NCBI GenBank assembly: GCA_030141605.1
Contig: JAQGDQ010000025.1
Span: 356,907-420,906, forward strand
Length of the DNA: 64,000 bases
Source of the DNA: Tubiluchus corallicola
Lineage: Eukaryota > Priapulida > Priapulimorpha > Priapulimorphida > Tubiluchidae
Direction of reading: 5' to 3'
Under the pieces are notes generated by a model, which saw only the letters and a program-made list of their open reading frames with translations, ran no database searches and was not told where the DNA came from. The translations under genes and the position numbers were made by a program. Position 1 is the stretch's first letter, and the number at the start of each line of letters is the position of its first letter. Shown piece after piece: positions 43,763 to 57,194 of this stretch.

Positions 43763-46700
43763 TCCGTGAACTACTACTGTACGTGGATCGTCAACAATGT
43801 GGAGCGAGTAGGAATAATGTTACTAAAGTTGCTTCTTTGTTGTTGTTAACATAGTTTATATAAAAAAAACTGACTATTATTGAATTACATTCAACAGGTT
43901 TAAGAATTAAGTTCACTTTTCGTCATTACAAACAATTGGTAACTGTATAAGATGCAGAGAAATTGTTGCAAGATCATTGCCAACACCTTTTGCTTAATGT
44001 GAAATTAATGGAATTGTTTTTTTCTAGTGGCGTGATTGCATAAAAATGCATAATTGTTGCTTAACCAGTAATGAGCTAATTCAACAGGCTATACTCATTA
44101 CCTGAAATGATTACCTTAACACTGATTTAGACAAACAGAAAATGAAGAGTGTTTACCAAAGATCTCTACTGTCTCTGCTATTGTTAACTGCTACTTATAC
44201 GTTAGTTAGCAATATTATTATTATTACAATTAGGTTGCTAAGTTTGCTTTGTAGTATGAAACACTGTTGTGTGATCAAGAAATTTTTAGAGCTGTTTGAG
44301 ATTATAATTTTTTTAAAGTGTGAAGTGTAAGTAGAAAAAAATCATTGAGAAATAAATCATGCAAAACTTATATTACAAGTGCAAATGTAGGGCATTGTTC
44401 TCTGTTTTACATCACAGATTGTAATTGCTAACAATCATGTTAATTTGATGTACCAATAATCGTATTTGCGAGACTTTTATTGATATCATGTCTGTATTGA
44501 TCCATTTAAATTGCTTTATTGTTCTTCCCGGTGCCTGTTTTTGTAGGTTTTCCTATTATATAAGTATCCTATTTATCCTATTTCTAATACATTTTGTGCT
44601 AACACTAGAATTTGGCTTTTCCACTGTTTTGGTATAAAAATTGTAATTTTGATCATGTTACTTTGCGAGTTTTTTCTACAGCATAAATGCCTTCTTTCTT
44701 TTCTGCTGTTTTCTCTGTAAATGGCAATTGTGCAATGCTTACCTTTTTGCTGAATAGTGATGTGATTATCTTAAGTTTTCCATATTACCTCATGTCATAT
44801 CTCAAGTACCAGTGTGCCTCTACATATAAACTTAATCATGTAAATCCTTATTTCACTTAACTTGTTACTACTTGTTGGGGTTTCAGGAGGGGGGTCGTCA
44901 TCCCTTTCCCAGTGCTACGACTTTAGCCATTAAGCAGGGTTTGCTCTGTATTATTATTATGAGGATAAACTCTTGTGTTTGTTTGTCTTTTCCTAAATTT
45001 ATGCTGGAAAATGCTTCTGTTGTTTCAAAGTTAATGATTGGCTGTAGTGTCTTGTGAATATGCTGAAAATTTCCACTGAGTTCAGTAAATAGGAAATATA
45101 TTTTGTCTTTGGAAAGTGGGAAAAACTGATGATTTTTTACATTCAACTTACCAGGTTGTCTCTCCTTCTTACCACAATTATGGCTGAACTCGTAAATGGC
45201 TATGATATCATGGATTAGGTCACTTATTTTTCTTTTTTGCTTTTGCAAGGCTTTGTTAAGCCATTTATAATTCCGCAACACTAACTCAGTAATATTACTG
45301 GATTCAATATGGTGCTTATCAAAAGCAATTTTGTCTGTTCTTGTTTTGCATAATGAGTATTATTCCATGTATTATTTTAGTTAACGTTTAGCACTTATGA
45401 TAATTAAAACTTCAGCTAATGTAGTCAAATTAGCCATATAACGAGGTTCTGTTTATAATATTTTGTAAAATGTATTTACATGTAGACATAGCATTGAGAA
45501 TAATCATAATCATTGTTTAATTATCATTATGCAAATTTTGTAGTCTTCAATACTTTTATAGTAAGCTTGGTATGTGTTTATTTTTGTATAAGTATAATTT
45601 TAAATAATTTTACACCGTTAAGAAGTACCTGTTGATTTATTTGACTTTCACTTTAAAGGAAAGGACGATATCTTAAGCTAATATATGTTACAGCAAGCTT
45701 AAGCCAAAGACACATTATTACATATTGTTTTTATGTTACATATAGCATAATTATTACATTAATTTATGTTAATATATGTATTAACCCATGAATATGTTTT
45801 CGTTTTTTTATGTACCAAAGAATCTTACTTGTCTTTTATTTAGTCAGCACAATGATCATTTCAGTTTCGCAGTCTTTGTCAAGTTGAAAATAGAAAATTT
45901 CAAGGGATATTTAGATCGACCTTGCAACGCAAGCAGCCATAAATTCACAATGGAGATGGGCGGCACAGAATTATCAGCCTAAAGTGTTAAAGTCTTGGTC
46001 GCAGTTGACCTGAGCGTGCGTTTCCTGTCAGTTGAGGCGAGTTGTGTAGCTTGGCTTTACTTTTCCACGTACATTTTTACCATTGCCTTTTTTACATTTG
46101 TCTTCATTGTCTGTTACCTAGTGTCTTGTTTACTTTCGTAGTTTTCTAAGCCGTTGACAATAATTCTAGCAATTAATTTTGACTTATTCCATAAAAACTA
46201 TGTTTATTTTCTATAATTATACATTACACTATAACCTAAACGTGGTCATAAAACTTACATGATAATTAATAAGAAATTTCAACAATCATCGCAAAAACAG
46301 GTAATGACATATTAATCACATGGACAAAAGTATCGCAAAAACTTTAAAAAAGAAACGGAATTAAAACTGCAGAAAGCAGTATTCTAAATATATATTTCGC
46401 GTTAAAAGTGGCTGTTAGCAAATATATATACATGGCAGAATGATTGATGGCCCTTAGCATCTGATACATGGTTTATACCATCTGTTATAAGCTTCTAATA
46501 CAAGGACTATATAGAGGTGTAATTTGGACAAAGAAGCTCAACAATAGTATTATACATGTGATTACTTTGGAAGTGGTGCTGATAAGCGATAAGTTACTCA
46601 CTCAGGCTTTAAAATAACTAACAACTAATGGCACAATCTAGTTGTAAAATATAACGTTAGTATTATAGCTACTAGATCAACTCATCTATTAAATTCATTT

Positions 46701-48800
46701 TTCGCTACAAATGCACAAGACAGTGCGAATCCAGGTATTAGGATTTAGGAGGCAATTAAACTGGATCAATCAATAAAATGCAAATGATTTGCGATCACAT
46801 TGCAGCTGAAACTAAATGCAGTAGAAAAATTTGTCAATTATCTGATTTGAATATTGTATTTTAGTTTTACCTACTGAACACAAAGTTAATAGAGATAGCT
46901 TCTTAAAGAGTCGTCTTTGCTCACAGAAATTTGCAAAAAGTGCACTAATTATTACACCCCATAGATTATAAAGGCTGTAACAAAAGGGAAGAATAGAATG
47001 TATTTTTGGTAGGTTAATGTGCAGGTTGATTTCAATGTACAGTATACATCCTCGGATCTAAGTGTCAATTCCCATTCAAGAACAGGCTCAGTATTTGTTA
47101 AATGTGCTTAAAACGAAATTACCGCCAGACGATAAGAAATTTCATTCTCAATTGGGTGGGCTGCACAAGAAATAATGGCCAGGCCACTAGCCTCATCGTT
47201 CATTTTGCAGGTCACACTGCTAAACTTCTGATATTGATACACACATTAATTATAGTACAAGTTGAACAAGTTTATCTATGCTAACACTAGCTAGCAATCT
47301 ACAAAATGATGCAGATACAAACTATAATACAGAATTACAACTATAAAGTTATAATTATAAATAAAGTTTAATTATAGGGAAATATAAATTCAAAATTTTA
47401 CATAATCAAATGTAAACTAGGAGATGGATGCAGACTATTGCTTAATAATAATTTTACATATTTATTTTACCTTAAAATGGTGTACCATACAAACTTGAGC
47501 ACGTCGATGAATATAGCGTACTGAATACATCACATCAACTTTATAGATTATTATGGAAATTTGGGCAATGTTAAAAGGAGTTAAGAAAATCATGTACAGT
47601 ACATAAAATTGGTTATACACCAGTTTGAATTCGAAGACACAGCATTTTTTAACTAAAATCCAATCACTTAGATATTATATCGTGCAGTTACCGCCAATAT
47701 GGCAATTAAGCTACTTGCTACTAATGTTACCATTCAACTGTTTAATTTCAACATGTATAAGCATAATATATTTGAACTGAAAATATTTGTCTGTGGCGAT
47801 AACTGCTAGCAGACAATAATATTCCAAGTAACTGAAACTATGTCCTGATGCATTCGCAGCTGTATACGTACAAGAAACAACTATATATGTGTGTAAAAAC
47901 ATTCGTAAAGACAAGTTAAGATGGTATATACAAAACCTTAGCATATAGTGTCAAACTAGAATCCAAAAAAGAAAACACGAAAATATTTGGATTTAGTCTG
48001 GATCTGAGCCAAGAATTTTTGAAAAATCTGTCACAAGTGTTTAGCTTAATAACTTCAATCATAAATGTGCACGCTTTACATTCAATTCTTTTGTACAATA
48101 TTTTATACCTTTATGCTGCTACCTAATTGTTACCTATAAAGAATTTTTACCCCTACTAAGCATTGATACAAATTTGTGACAATCTCATTTAAATAACTGG
48201 CGAAAAATAGCAAAAACTGAAAAGTCAATTTACGTTTCTCGGTTTTTACGTATAGCGTAGGAGGACTATACATCAAGTGGTCAAACTTAACAATTGTAGG
48301 AGATCATTTCATTTACCTTTCTTGGAAACTAACAAAATTTTTAAGGGTAAATGTGGTATGTACATTAACTAAAAATTATTGTAAGCAGACACTTACCAAT
48401 AATTATATAATACTGTCTGCAGGTCAACAGAAGACGATAGACAATAAATAAATAAATATAAATTTTGCCTTTTCTATCAATAATAATAATGGTGAAGTAG
48501 TGATTCATGAAAAGCTAAAAATTCATACATACAAACAACAAATACGATGAAAATTAGCCATTTCTTTGTTACTGTGTCTGATATGCGATTTTCTGAAATG
48601 GTTAATAAGCATGTGGCGCCACCGTAAGAACTATAACACGGTTCGCACCATGTTTATATCTCTGCAAAAATGAAAACTGGTATAGGTCAGACCTCTGAAT
48701 TTAAATTAACTATACAAAACTATTAAATTTTGCACAAAATTATAGAGCCTTATTCTAGCATGTTGACAGTACTGAACAGTTATTGAATATATCTGCTCTT
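43763..48800. other. AT-rich intergenic stretch
   Basis: No recognisable exon, RNA gene or complete transposon is visible. One minus-strand frame of 127 codons (44,898-45,281) is the longest; see its entry. Confidence 0.5.
44898..45281 (-). pseudogene. Unidentified minus-strand frame, possibly transposon-derived
   Basis: A 127-codon frame includes YKWLNKALQKQKRKISDLIH, a basic amphipathic helix, then a polar stretch (FFPLSKDKIYFLFTELSGNF). It is long for this AT-rich DNA, but there is no clear start context, splice partner or domain I can name. A fragment of an old transposase is my best guess. Confidence 0.2.
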
Positions 48801-48828
48801 GTGACCGAAACAAAATTGAGGAAGCAAT

Positions 48829-50950
48829 TTGTCTTACCAATGGATAATTATTTGTAGCTCTGTAAAATCAAGCATGAAATACTCGAAGCTCAGAGGTAGA
48901 GCGCATTGTTTTAAAAAGGCCAACCCTTGGTTTGACAAAGACTATAGAAATGCCCAAAAGAGTTTAAGAAGAGAGTTGCATAAATTCCAAATGTGCAGAA
49001 CTGGTAATGCCACAAGTGAAGTCTATTTTCATGCCAAACGACATAAATCTATATTATTCAAGAAATAAAGTGGCAGCACCAAGCAAGGTTAAGAAATCAA
49101 CTGCAAGATTGCTGTTCACATAATCCCAAAATGTTTGGGAATTTGTTAAGGAATGCAGGTTACAAGGTGAATACTGCAAAAATATTGAATTAAACAAACT
49201 TTTTTTTATCTTCCAATCACTAGCAAACCCCGTAACAGTCCATCAAGTTTTAAGGTTTGACAATTATTTCATGGATAGAATTACAACCCTTTTTTCGCAA
49301 CTATGATTTCGATGCACAATGTCACGACGCAAGTCATTACTGTAACGCGTCCTTTCAGGTAGATAAACTGCAAAAGTGCTAACTGCTAAATAAATAAGTC
49401 AAAATATGGTAAGGCAACAGGAAATGAAGGCATAAAAATGATTCATGGCAACTGCAACATTATTTCTTAAATGCTCTTTTTGCGACTGACAGTTTTCCAA
49501 AAAATTGGTCAGACTTGGGTATAATAACTGTGTATAAGTAAGGTGCGGCTAGTGATCCCAATAACTATAGAGGGATTAGCCTACTAAACGTTATAGGTAA
49601 ACTTTTTAAAGCAATGATATGTTCTAGACTAGAGATGTGGACTGAAACCGGTTCCATAATATCGGAAATTCAAGCTGGCTTTATTATAGAAACGACAGAT
49701 AATAGAACGACTATTATTGATAAGCAACTTTTCATGAATAAAAAAATGTATACATGCTTTGTGGATTTTAAGAAGGCATTTGATTATATGAATAGTTTAT
49801 AAGTTGATATCATTAAGCATGAAAGGAAGAGTGTTACGTGTGATCCGGGAAATCTATAAACGTACGAAAAGTTGTGTAAAAACAGATTGTGGTCTTACTG
49901 ATATATTTTTGGTACAAACGGTGTTTTACAAGGTTGCACGTTATCACCCATGCTTTTCTCTCTATATGTAAGTGATTTAGGAAATACTTAAAAATGGATG
50001 GCTCAGGTATCATTACTTTAATGTTTTCGACTGTATGTCTTTTAATATTTGCAGACGACTTGGTACTGATGAAAAGTAGTAAAGAGAGGTTGCAAACTTA
50101 ATTAAATTTATTAGCTGAATATTGTAAGAAATGGCGTTTAACTTTCAACGCATTTCAAACAAAAATTCTTGTATTTTGAAAAGCGTAACACTGTGACATC
50201 TGGTAATACACCATTTTATTATGACAACACTATGTTGCACCATTGCTTAGAATATAAATATCTTGGTGTATATTTTACAAAACTGGTTACTTCAACAAAC
50301 CTGTCGAACATTTGGTGACAATTAAGCTACTTTTGCAGTTTTTTGCAAAATCAAAAACTTTTTGCCACATTAATGTTAGTATGGCTCTGACTTTGCCCGA
50401 CACTTACGTCAAACCTATACTAAATTATGGGTGAGAAGTCTGGGGATGAAACATTATGAAAGTATAGAAAGATCATGTTAAAAATATTATAAGTCGGTTC
50501 TGGGTGTTAAGATGTCAACTCCAACTCTTGCAGTGTTAGCTGATCTAGGTAGATATCCGATTAGCTTAGAAATTAAAGTAAGAAGAGTTAAATATTGGCT
50601 TCATCTCGTCTCTCCATCAGACAGTAGATTATGTGGGGAGGCATGATTTGCCATGGCATGTTTTGCATAAGAAACTGCTATTGGATATCAATTTAGTTTT
50701 CCCATTAGACAATAATATTGCCCGTCTGTATTTCAATATTATCTTTCTAACTGATACAAGATAAAAAGCAAATTTTGTAGTCTCACAAAAGGAATCTTTA
50801 TTCAATATGGGCAATTATTGTTCTTAGAGAAATTTAGACATGATTTTCAGTTTGAGTCACTTGGAAAATGTTAAAAATCGGAAAGATAAAATGGCTCTGA
50901 CTAAACTCTAAACAAGTGCTCTTTACAATAAAGATTGGGTGATACGAAAG
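48829..50950 (+). mobile_element. Dead non-LTR retrotransposon (LINE), several frameshifts
   Basis: Pieces of one reverse transcriptase protein appear in order but in shifting frames: NPWFDKDYRNAQKSLRRELH (48,920-48,990), DPNNYRGISLLNVIGKLFKA (about 49,555-49,615), CFVDFKKAFDYM (about 49,757), GVLQGCTLSPMLF (about 49,920), the catalytic FADDLVLM box (about 50,050), CLEYKYLGVYF (about 50,245) and STPTLAVLADLGRYPISLEI (50,515-50,575). The order and motifs fit CR1/L2- or Jockey-like elements; the clade is not certain. The endonuclease part upstream is missing or unrecognisable. The element is inactive. Confidence 0.85.
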
Positions 50951-51299
50951 CCTACATGTACCAAGAGAAAATCATTTGTGCCAAATATATAACATAGTAG
51001 AGGCTGAATACCGTTTTTTGTTTTATTGTGAGAAACACAGTGTTGCATGTATTTTTTTAAATACTCTAACCCAATGTATTTCTGAGTTTTGTAATTTAAC
51101 TGATAATTATGCACTGACAATTCTTTTGTAATCATAGCAAATAACAAATGAACGTGCTTTAGCAAAATTTATTCAAACGTGTATACAATACCATATAATG
51201 TAATTGTCTATTTGTATCTGTAATTTTGATTGGCCCTGTTGACCATACATCAGAATAAATATCTAATCTAACATAACTATAAGAAAACATTAATAGACA

Positions 51300-51955
51300 T
51301 AAATAAGTGTGTGTGCAACGTAAGTATTTAATTTCTTAAAATAAGTGGAAGAATTCTATTTACAAATGACTAGCAAATACCACTAGATTACTACTGTAGA
51401 CTATGTACACAAAAATTTTTAGATACAAGTTGTTCCCTACATTAACAATAAGTAAAGAAAATTCTTATTGATAAAGAAACTCCTATCTCTTGACAGAAAA
51501 CTTACATATCGCATAAATTTTTATTTTATGTAGTAATAATAATTTTTGTGAAACACGAAAATTTTAGTAAAATTTTTCAACAATTTGGCAAAAGTAAAGA
51601 AGACAAAACACATTGATTCCAAACCTTACCAGCTAGCTTGCATTGAAAAGAAAGTGCATTGTTTTATACTATAAAGCAACTGCTTATTAAACTATTATTA
51701 TTAAACTATTAATAATACTGGTTCTTAAATACATTATGTACATTAGACTATTAGACTTAATACTAAGAAGGTTGTTCTAACCTTATGTAAAGTTATATTT
51801 TCTTTGGCAAATTCTTATTCCATCTAGTTAACCTTGAGTTCAGTAATAACTGTCCATACCTGTAATGCTCAATCTATATCCAATAAGTGCTTGTCTCTGG
51901 ACCATGTGGATTGATCTGTACCACCAGCTCGTGCCTAATGTTGCCTCGTCTTCAC
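51300..51955 (-). other. Probable RASGRF 3' UTR
   Basis: Non-coding AT-rich sequence follows the RASGRF stop codon on the minus strand. An AATAAA (plus-strand TTTATT) lies at 51,520-51,525. Confidence 0.4.
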
Positions 51956-54900
51956 TTACTGAGATTCTTGTTTAACCTGTGAGTGTTGAATTCGAGTTTG
52001 CCTCGGTTCTATGCCTAACGAGATGCTGTACAAACTCTCATCCGGAACGAGTAGTGATCGATCCAGCAGATAATTACACACCTGTGTGATATGCAGTAAC
52101 TAATTACCACGTGATTTGTATATTGCAAAAAGTTTTTCTACCCTGCTTTTGTACAGTTTGGCATTTTGGAAGTTGGACTCTGGTACTCAGTGACAGGTCT
52201 ACTTATGTAGATAGCTGTAGCAAGATAGCATCTCATTGTCAAGATAAGCATCTAAAATCAGATTCATATACTTTCTGCTTCAGAAAGGGAATACCAAGTT
52301 GCAGTATAGCTGATGAAATAGCCAAAAATAGTTTTTCCCGATGATCACCCATCTACCCACTAATTAACTTTGTTGCTGCTTCTGGCCAAGAGTCACACCA
52401 AGACCACCTGTAGACATTCAGGTCTGCCAGCTTTTACTACAAGCAAAATTTCTCTATAATTTCTAACAAATGCTTTATGGAGAGGCAAAAACTAGAGGCT
52501 ACTACTGTACCTGTTTATTATGTTGTATGCTGTATGGATTCTGCTGTAACTGTTTTACTTCACGGATTACGTGAGCCACCTGAAAGCATTATAATTACAG
52601 TAAAAACTAAATTCACTCATGTCATTCTTTATTTACTAAAAAAAGACGATGAGAATAAAGACAAACTTTTTAGAAAAAGAAATGTATCAAGGTGGAAACT
52701 GAGCCAGGATTTGAATTAGGGGCGTTTGGATTAGAAGTCCAACACACAAGAGCACTAGACCACTCAGGCACTTGCAATCAAAGTAAAATCTAATTCAATT
52801 GTGAAAGTTCAATAACAAATTCAACATTTCCAAAAATACTTTCTAACTAATTAAAATACTCTTGTAGTTAATTTAAAGCCTAAGACTGTATCATGGCAGA
52901 ATTAAAGAATAACACCTGTAGCTGATCCACTACACTAAAGAAAAAACTTAAACAAAAACAGTTTAAAATCACTTGTTAATTTTCATTTATTTTAGCGTGT
53001 CACAATTTCGCTTTTAATTAGGTTACAGACTGAAGACTAAATTCAATGAATAAACCATCAAAAATTGAAACACATCAACTAATTTTAATGTTTAAGAGGC
53101 AAGTAATTATAAAACAAGTTACAGAAGACTGGAACACCTCTAGGATAATCTATCAAACTAGAATGAAATGAGCTTGCTTCGTTGTCAGATTTTAGATGAG
53201 CTCACAGCAGTCTGCATCTCCAGTGGCTTATTTTTATTAAGAACATTTTTGCTTTAAGTGTGTAGGAAAATCTTCTCTCGTGTCAGACAGCTGAGTGACC
53301 AGACTAATGAAGTAATATCTCACTGATAATGAATAGTATGGACTCTGTTGATTTGACACAATTCATCATTTTGATCGAAACCAATCTAATTTAATTAATT
53401 CTAGCCTAATCTAACTTATACCTTATCTAATCTGAGCTAATCTAATCCAATCCAACCAAATCTGGTCTAATCTAACCAAATCTAATGTAATCTAATTTCA
53501 CCTGATCTAATCCAATCCAATCTGATCTGGTCTGATCTGATCTAATCTACTCTAAACCATTCTCATCTAATTTCTATCCTACAAAGATAGATTCTTTGAA
53601 TGTGAACTATTACCAACTTACCATTCGCATTTTGGAGAAATTTACTAAACCGTCATCTGTGAAATCAGGAGTCCCTTCTTCAATAAATGAAAGGTCACTC
53701 AAGTACATGCCAAGGTACGGTATACATGGGGGATCACACCTGCAAACAAATTCCATATTTTAAAATGGTGCCAACAAACTATGTGTAAATTCTTATCCAC
53801 TACAATGAACTTTCAATACTTGTAACTGTGTATAGCAATACAGTTTATGTGGCAGTCAAAAGCAATAGATATATCAGATGTAAACGAATAATTCGAACGA
53901 CTAGGGCCTGAAAGGATGGCTTGTCACTAATCATTCAAAGTGGTTTTTCCAGTCTCTGGGTGTAACAATATTTACACTATGTAAGGCCTACTATTTATGC
54001 ATACAATTATATAAAAAATGCAAGGCCTGCTGCTGTGGCAGAACAGTGTATGATCAAAACTGTACGCAAAATTAGAAAAAAAGTACTGTTCTTCACTTAC
54101 AGCTCATAATTAATGGCAAGAGTGGTACACAGACCATGGTTCACAATTAATAACCTTTTCCTGCCTGCTCTACCAAGATTTCAGTTTTTTCAGCAATTCT
54201 TAAAAAAAACTTTGTCGTTTCACTTACGTACACCCCTTCTGAGCCTACACAGAGTAACAATCGTAATTTTCTCATACCTGTGTACGCCTTCTCTGATGTT
54301 GCGAAACTTTCCGTCAGATGAGCACAGATTTTGGAGTTTCTCAACCAATATTTTTGTCTAAATTAACCATAAAACACATTATTACAATAGCATTTATTAT
54401 GAGTAACAAATGATAAGACATCACTTTGTCATTCAAATAAGGCAAATAAAAAAACATGCAGTAAGTCCATTGTAAGCACTTCACTGGTTCTTTATATGAT
54501 CATAGGATGGATTACAAGCAAGTTTTGAATATAGGCTACAAGATACAATCTTGTAGTTACAATATAGGTCATAAGATACAATCCCGAAATACGGTAAAAC
54601 AGAAAGATTACGAAATTGCAATTACAAATTTGGGTTGCCGACTGATTAAAAACATTGTGTTCACTGGGACAGGTATTCAATGTTCTACTTGCTTAAAACG
54701 TTAGTAATGTTAGTCAGCTTTGCCACACTATGTTTTTTCATCACATTGTTTCTTTATTTCTGTTGTACTATCTTTATTGCACAATATCTTCTGCAGTATT
54801 TAGTAATAAACTGACATACAGTGCCTCATTCCCATCTTGAATTGTTGGACTTCTAATAACTGATCTAATACTTATATAATACCATGAGTGTATTAAATTA

Positions 54901-57194
54901 ATTGCATCTTAGGTTGTACGTTTCAAGTCCAGAGGCTGTTTCCATAATGCACAAAAGGACTCTAGTACAAAGTCTGTATTAAATTGCTTCAACGTAAAGA
55001 AACAAAAACCACAAATTATTATCGCTATGCATTTGTGAGATCAAAATTCTAACAATGAAACATTTCAGCAGTTATCCTACCGCTTTTGGCAACTTGTCCC
55101 AGGTGGATTTCAGCCTGTAGAGGGAACTGTTTACGAACGCGGAGCAGATCTGCAGCACTCCGTTAAAGTTGTGCAAGCAGCGACATATGTCAGCCACCGC
55201 TGCCCACTTTTCAATCTTTTCCATCCGCTGTTGTAAGGTTTCGCAGCGCAGTATCTCAGATACTACAAGCTTGCTCATCTGCAGTCAAAAGAAATCAATA
55301 TGTAATCAGTTGCTTTAATTTGCTCTTGTGCAAAGAATGACTAACAGTAAAAAATTGAAAGAAAATAATATCTGAAATAAAAAGCGCTTTAGTCAGCAGA
55401 GCCACAAATGATTTTTAGCGACGTTTCCATTTTTCAAAAATGTTGAAAAGCCTTAAAATGGAAAAGTTGTAGGAAATATAGTTGAAATAACTTTGATGTC
55501 TCGTCCGTGTTAAACACTAAAAGTAATAATATACTTTGTATGTTAACAAAAAAAACAAAAAAACAGTGAACCTTAACTCTGTATCAAAGCCATTTCTTGA
55601 AATTTATCTATTGGAATGCATTGCAAAGAACATTAATAACTTCCATTTTCGCATTTATCAAAAGCTTTATTTCTACACCTTTCTGCAGAAAAGTTGATCG
55701 ATATAATAAGCCACCTCATGGCTTGCAAAGAATTTTTACTTCAAAACATGCAGTAGCTGAAAATGTCTACTGCATGTTGTACAATTTTGACACATATTGA
55801 ACACTTCAGCAATTTAGGCAACTACAAAACAGGTAAATATTCAGGCAGAAAAAGGCTCAATAATTAACATTATGCATGGACATCGACAAGTGATTAATTC
55901 GTTCTCTAAAAATTAGAATATTACATATTCATTGGCTATAAGTGTCAAGTATTTGACTGTTTCTGAGCCAGCAGAATGACAAAATGCAGAAAAATGCAGG
56001 CTTCAGTGCAACTGCAACATCTGTGGTGTGATCTGGCAACTGCGTTCCTTCAGGGCATTTTCGCAGATGTTTATGCCACATTGTCCGCATGCTGTCAGGA
56101 TCTCAAAAAATCATTTACGAAAACCATCACTTGGTTCAATACAGCGTGGCAGTATTACACAGCCACACATAAAATACTGTGTACTGATAATGAAACACTT
56201 ACATCGTTAAATCTCTGAGTAATCAAAACTATCGTTGGTGCTTTTTCGTTCTTGTCTGCTCTCATCCAAGCTTGGTGGAGAAACTCTCTTGAAAAAGTAT
56301 AAAAAAATTAATAACTGGAAAAAACTGATATGTAACTGATTTTGTATAATTAATTAAAAACATGGATAAAATGATGAATCGCTTATTTTTCAAAGCAACA
56401 AGATAAAGGAATAAAATGTAAAATTTGTTTAAAATACTAACGAGGCCATGAGCTGCCATTCAATTTAGCAATAATTTGGTTTAGCAGGACTAACTGATGA
56501 CTGTCATATAAACAAGTGAGTAAAATAGCTCTGCCTGTTCAATGTCTCATCTCACCTGATTATCCTTGACAATAAGCTAAATTCCCGTCTAGCCACAACA
56601 CAGTGAGATTCTATACTGGATACTGATTTGCAAAGAAAAAGTGCACAAAGGACAAAAAAGAGAATTTTAGCAAATTTAAAAAATTAAAATTGTGTTTATT
56701 CGTGTGTTCATTTGTGTATTCAAGAAATATACAAAAATATGCCAAAAAAGTCATTCAATTAGACAGCGCTCAGTAGCGGGGCATTGTTGCTCCGATGAGA
56801 ACAAAATTTGTAGAGATACTATAAAAATGCACGACTTCATTGACACATTGTAATTTTCACTTAAAAATATTCTAAGAGACGGTAATAGTTTTCAAATTAC
56901 ATAGAAAATTTTTAGTTAAGATCGTATCCAAATTAATCTTTTTGCATTTAGCAGGTTAAAAGCTCCATAATATGGAAAATTCTTCGATACTATAACTTCA
57001 CTTGCTATCTCAGCTACCTTATATTTTACTTAATAATTATTTTTCCTTGGATGTTTCATCTTTTACCCATAATTTGTCTAGTCAATAGAACGTAATACTT
57101 ACTCGCTGTGTATGGACTGGAATAAAGCGTTGTCCAAAACTGTCATCTGTTCAGCTATTTCTAGTGCAGAAAAGTTTGAATCCTTGCTCTTTAC
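51956..57194 (-). CDS. RASGRF: RASGRF exons encoding the CDC25 (RasGEF) domain
   Basis: Six exons give [20 protein letters not shown], then [20 protein letters not shown], then [10 protein letters not shown] and [20 protein letters not shown], then [20 protein letters not shown], then [16 protein letters not shown] and [14 protein letters not shown], and finally [20 protein letters not shown] and GIEPR before the stop. The Asn-Phe-Asn turn in HNFNG and the PYLGMYL motif are Ras-contacting core regions of this family. The tail after GIEPR is about 15 residues. Confidence 0.9.

Noticed and set aside
49614-49802. A working reverse transcriptase gene
   Set aside because: The motifs sit in several frames with stops between them, so the LINE is dead.
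55976-56218. Plus-strand 80-codon frame
   Set aside because: It lies across a RASGRF minus-strand exon edge, has no domain, and the opposite strand carries the real exon at 56,203-56,287.
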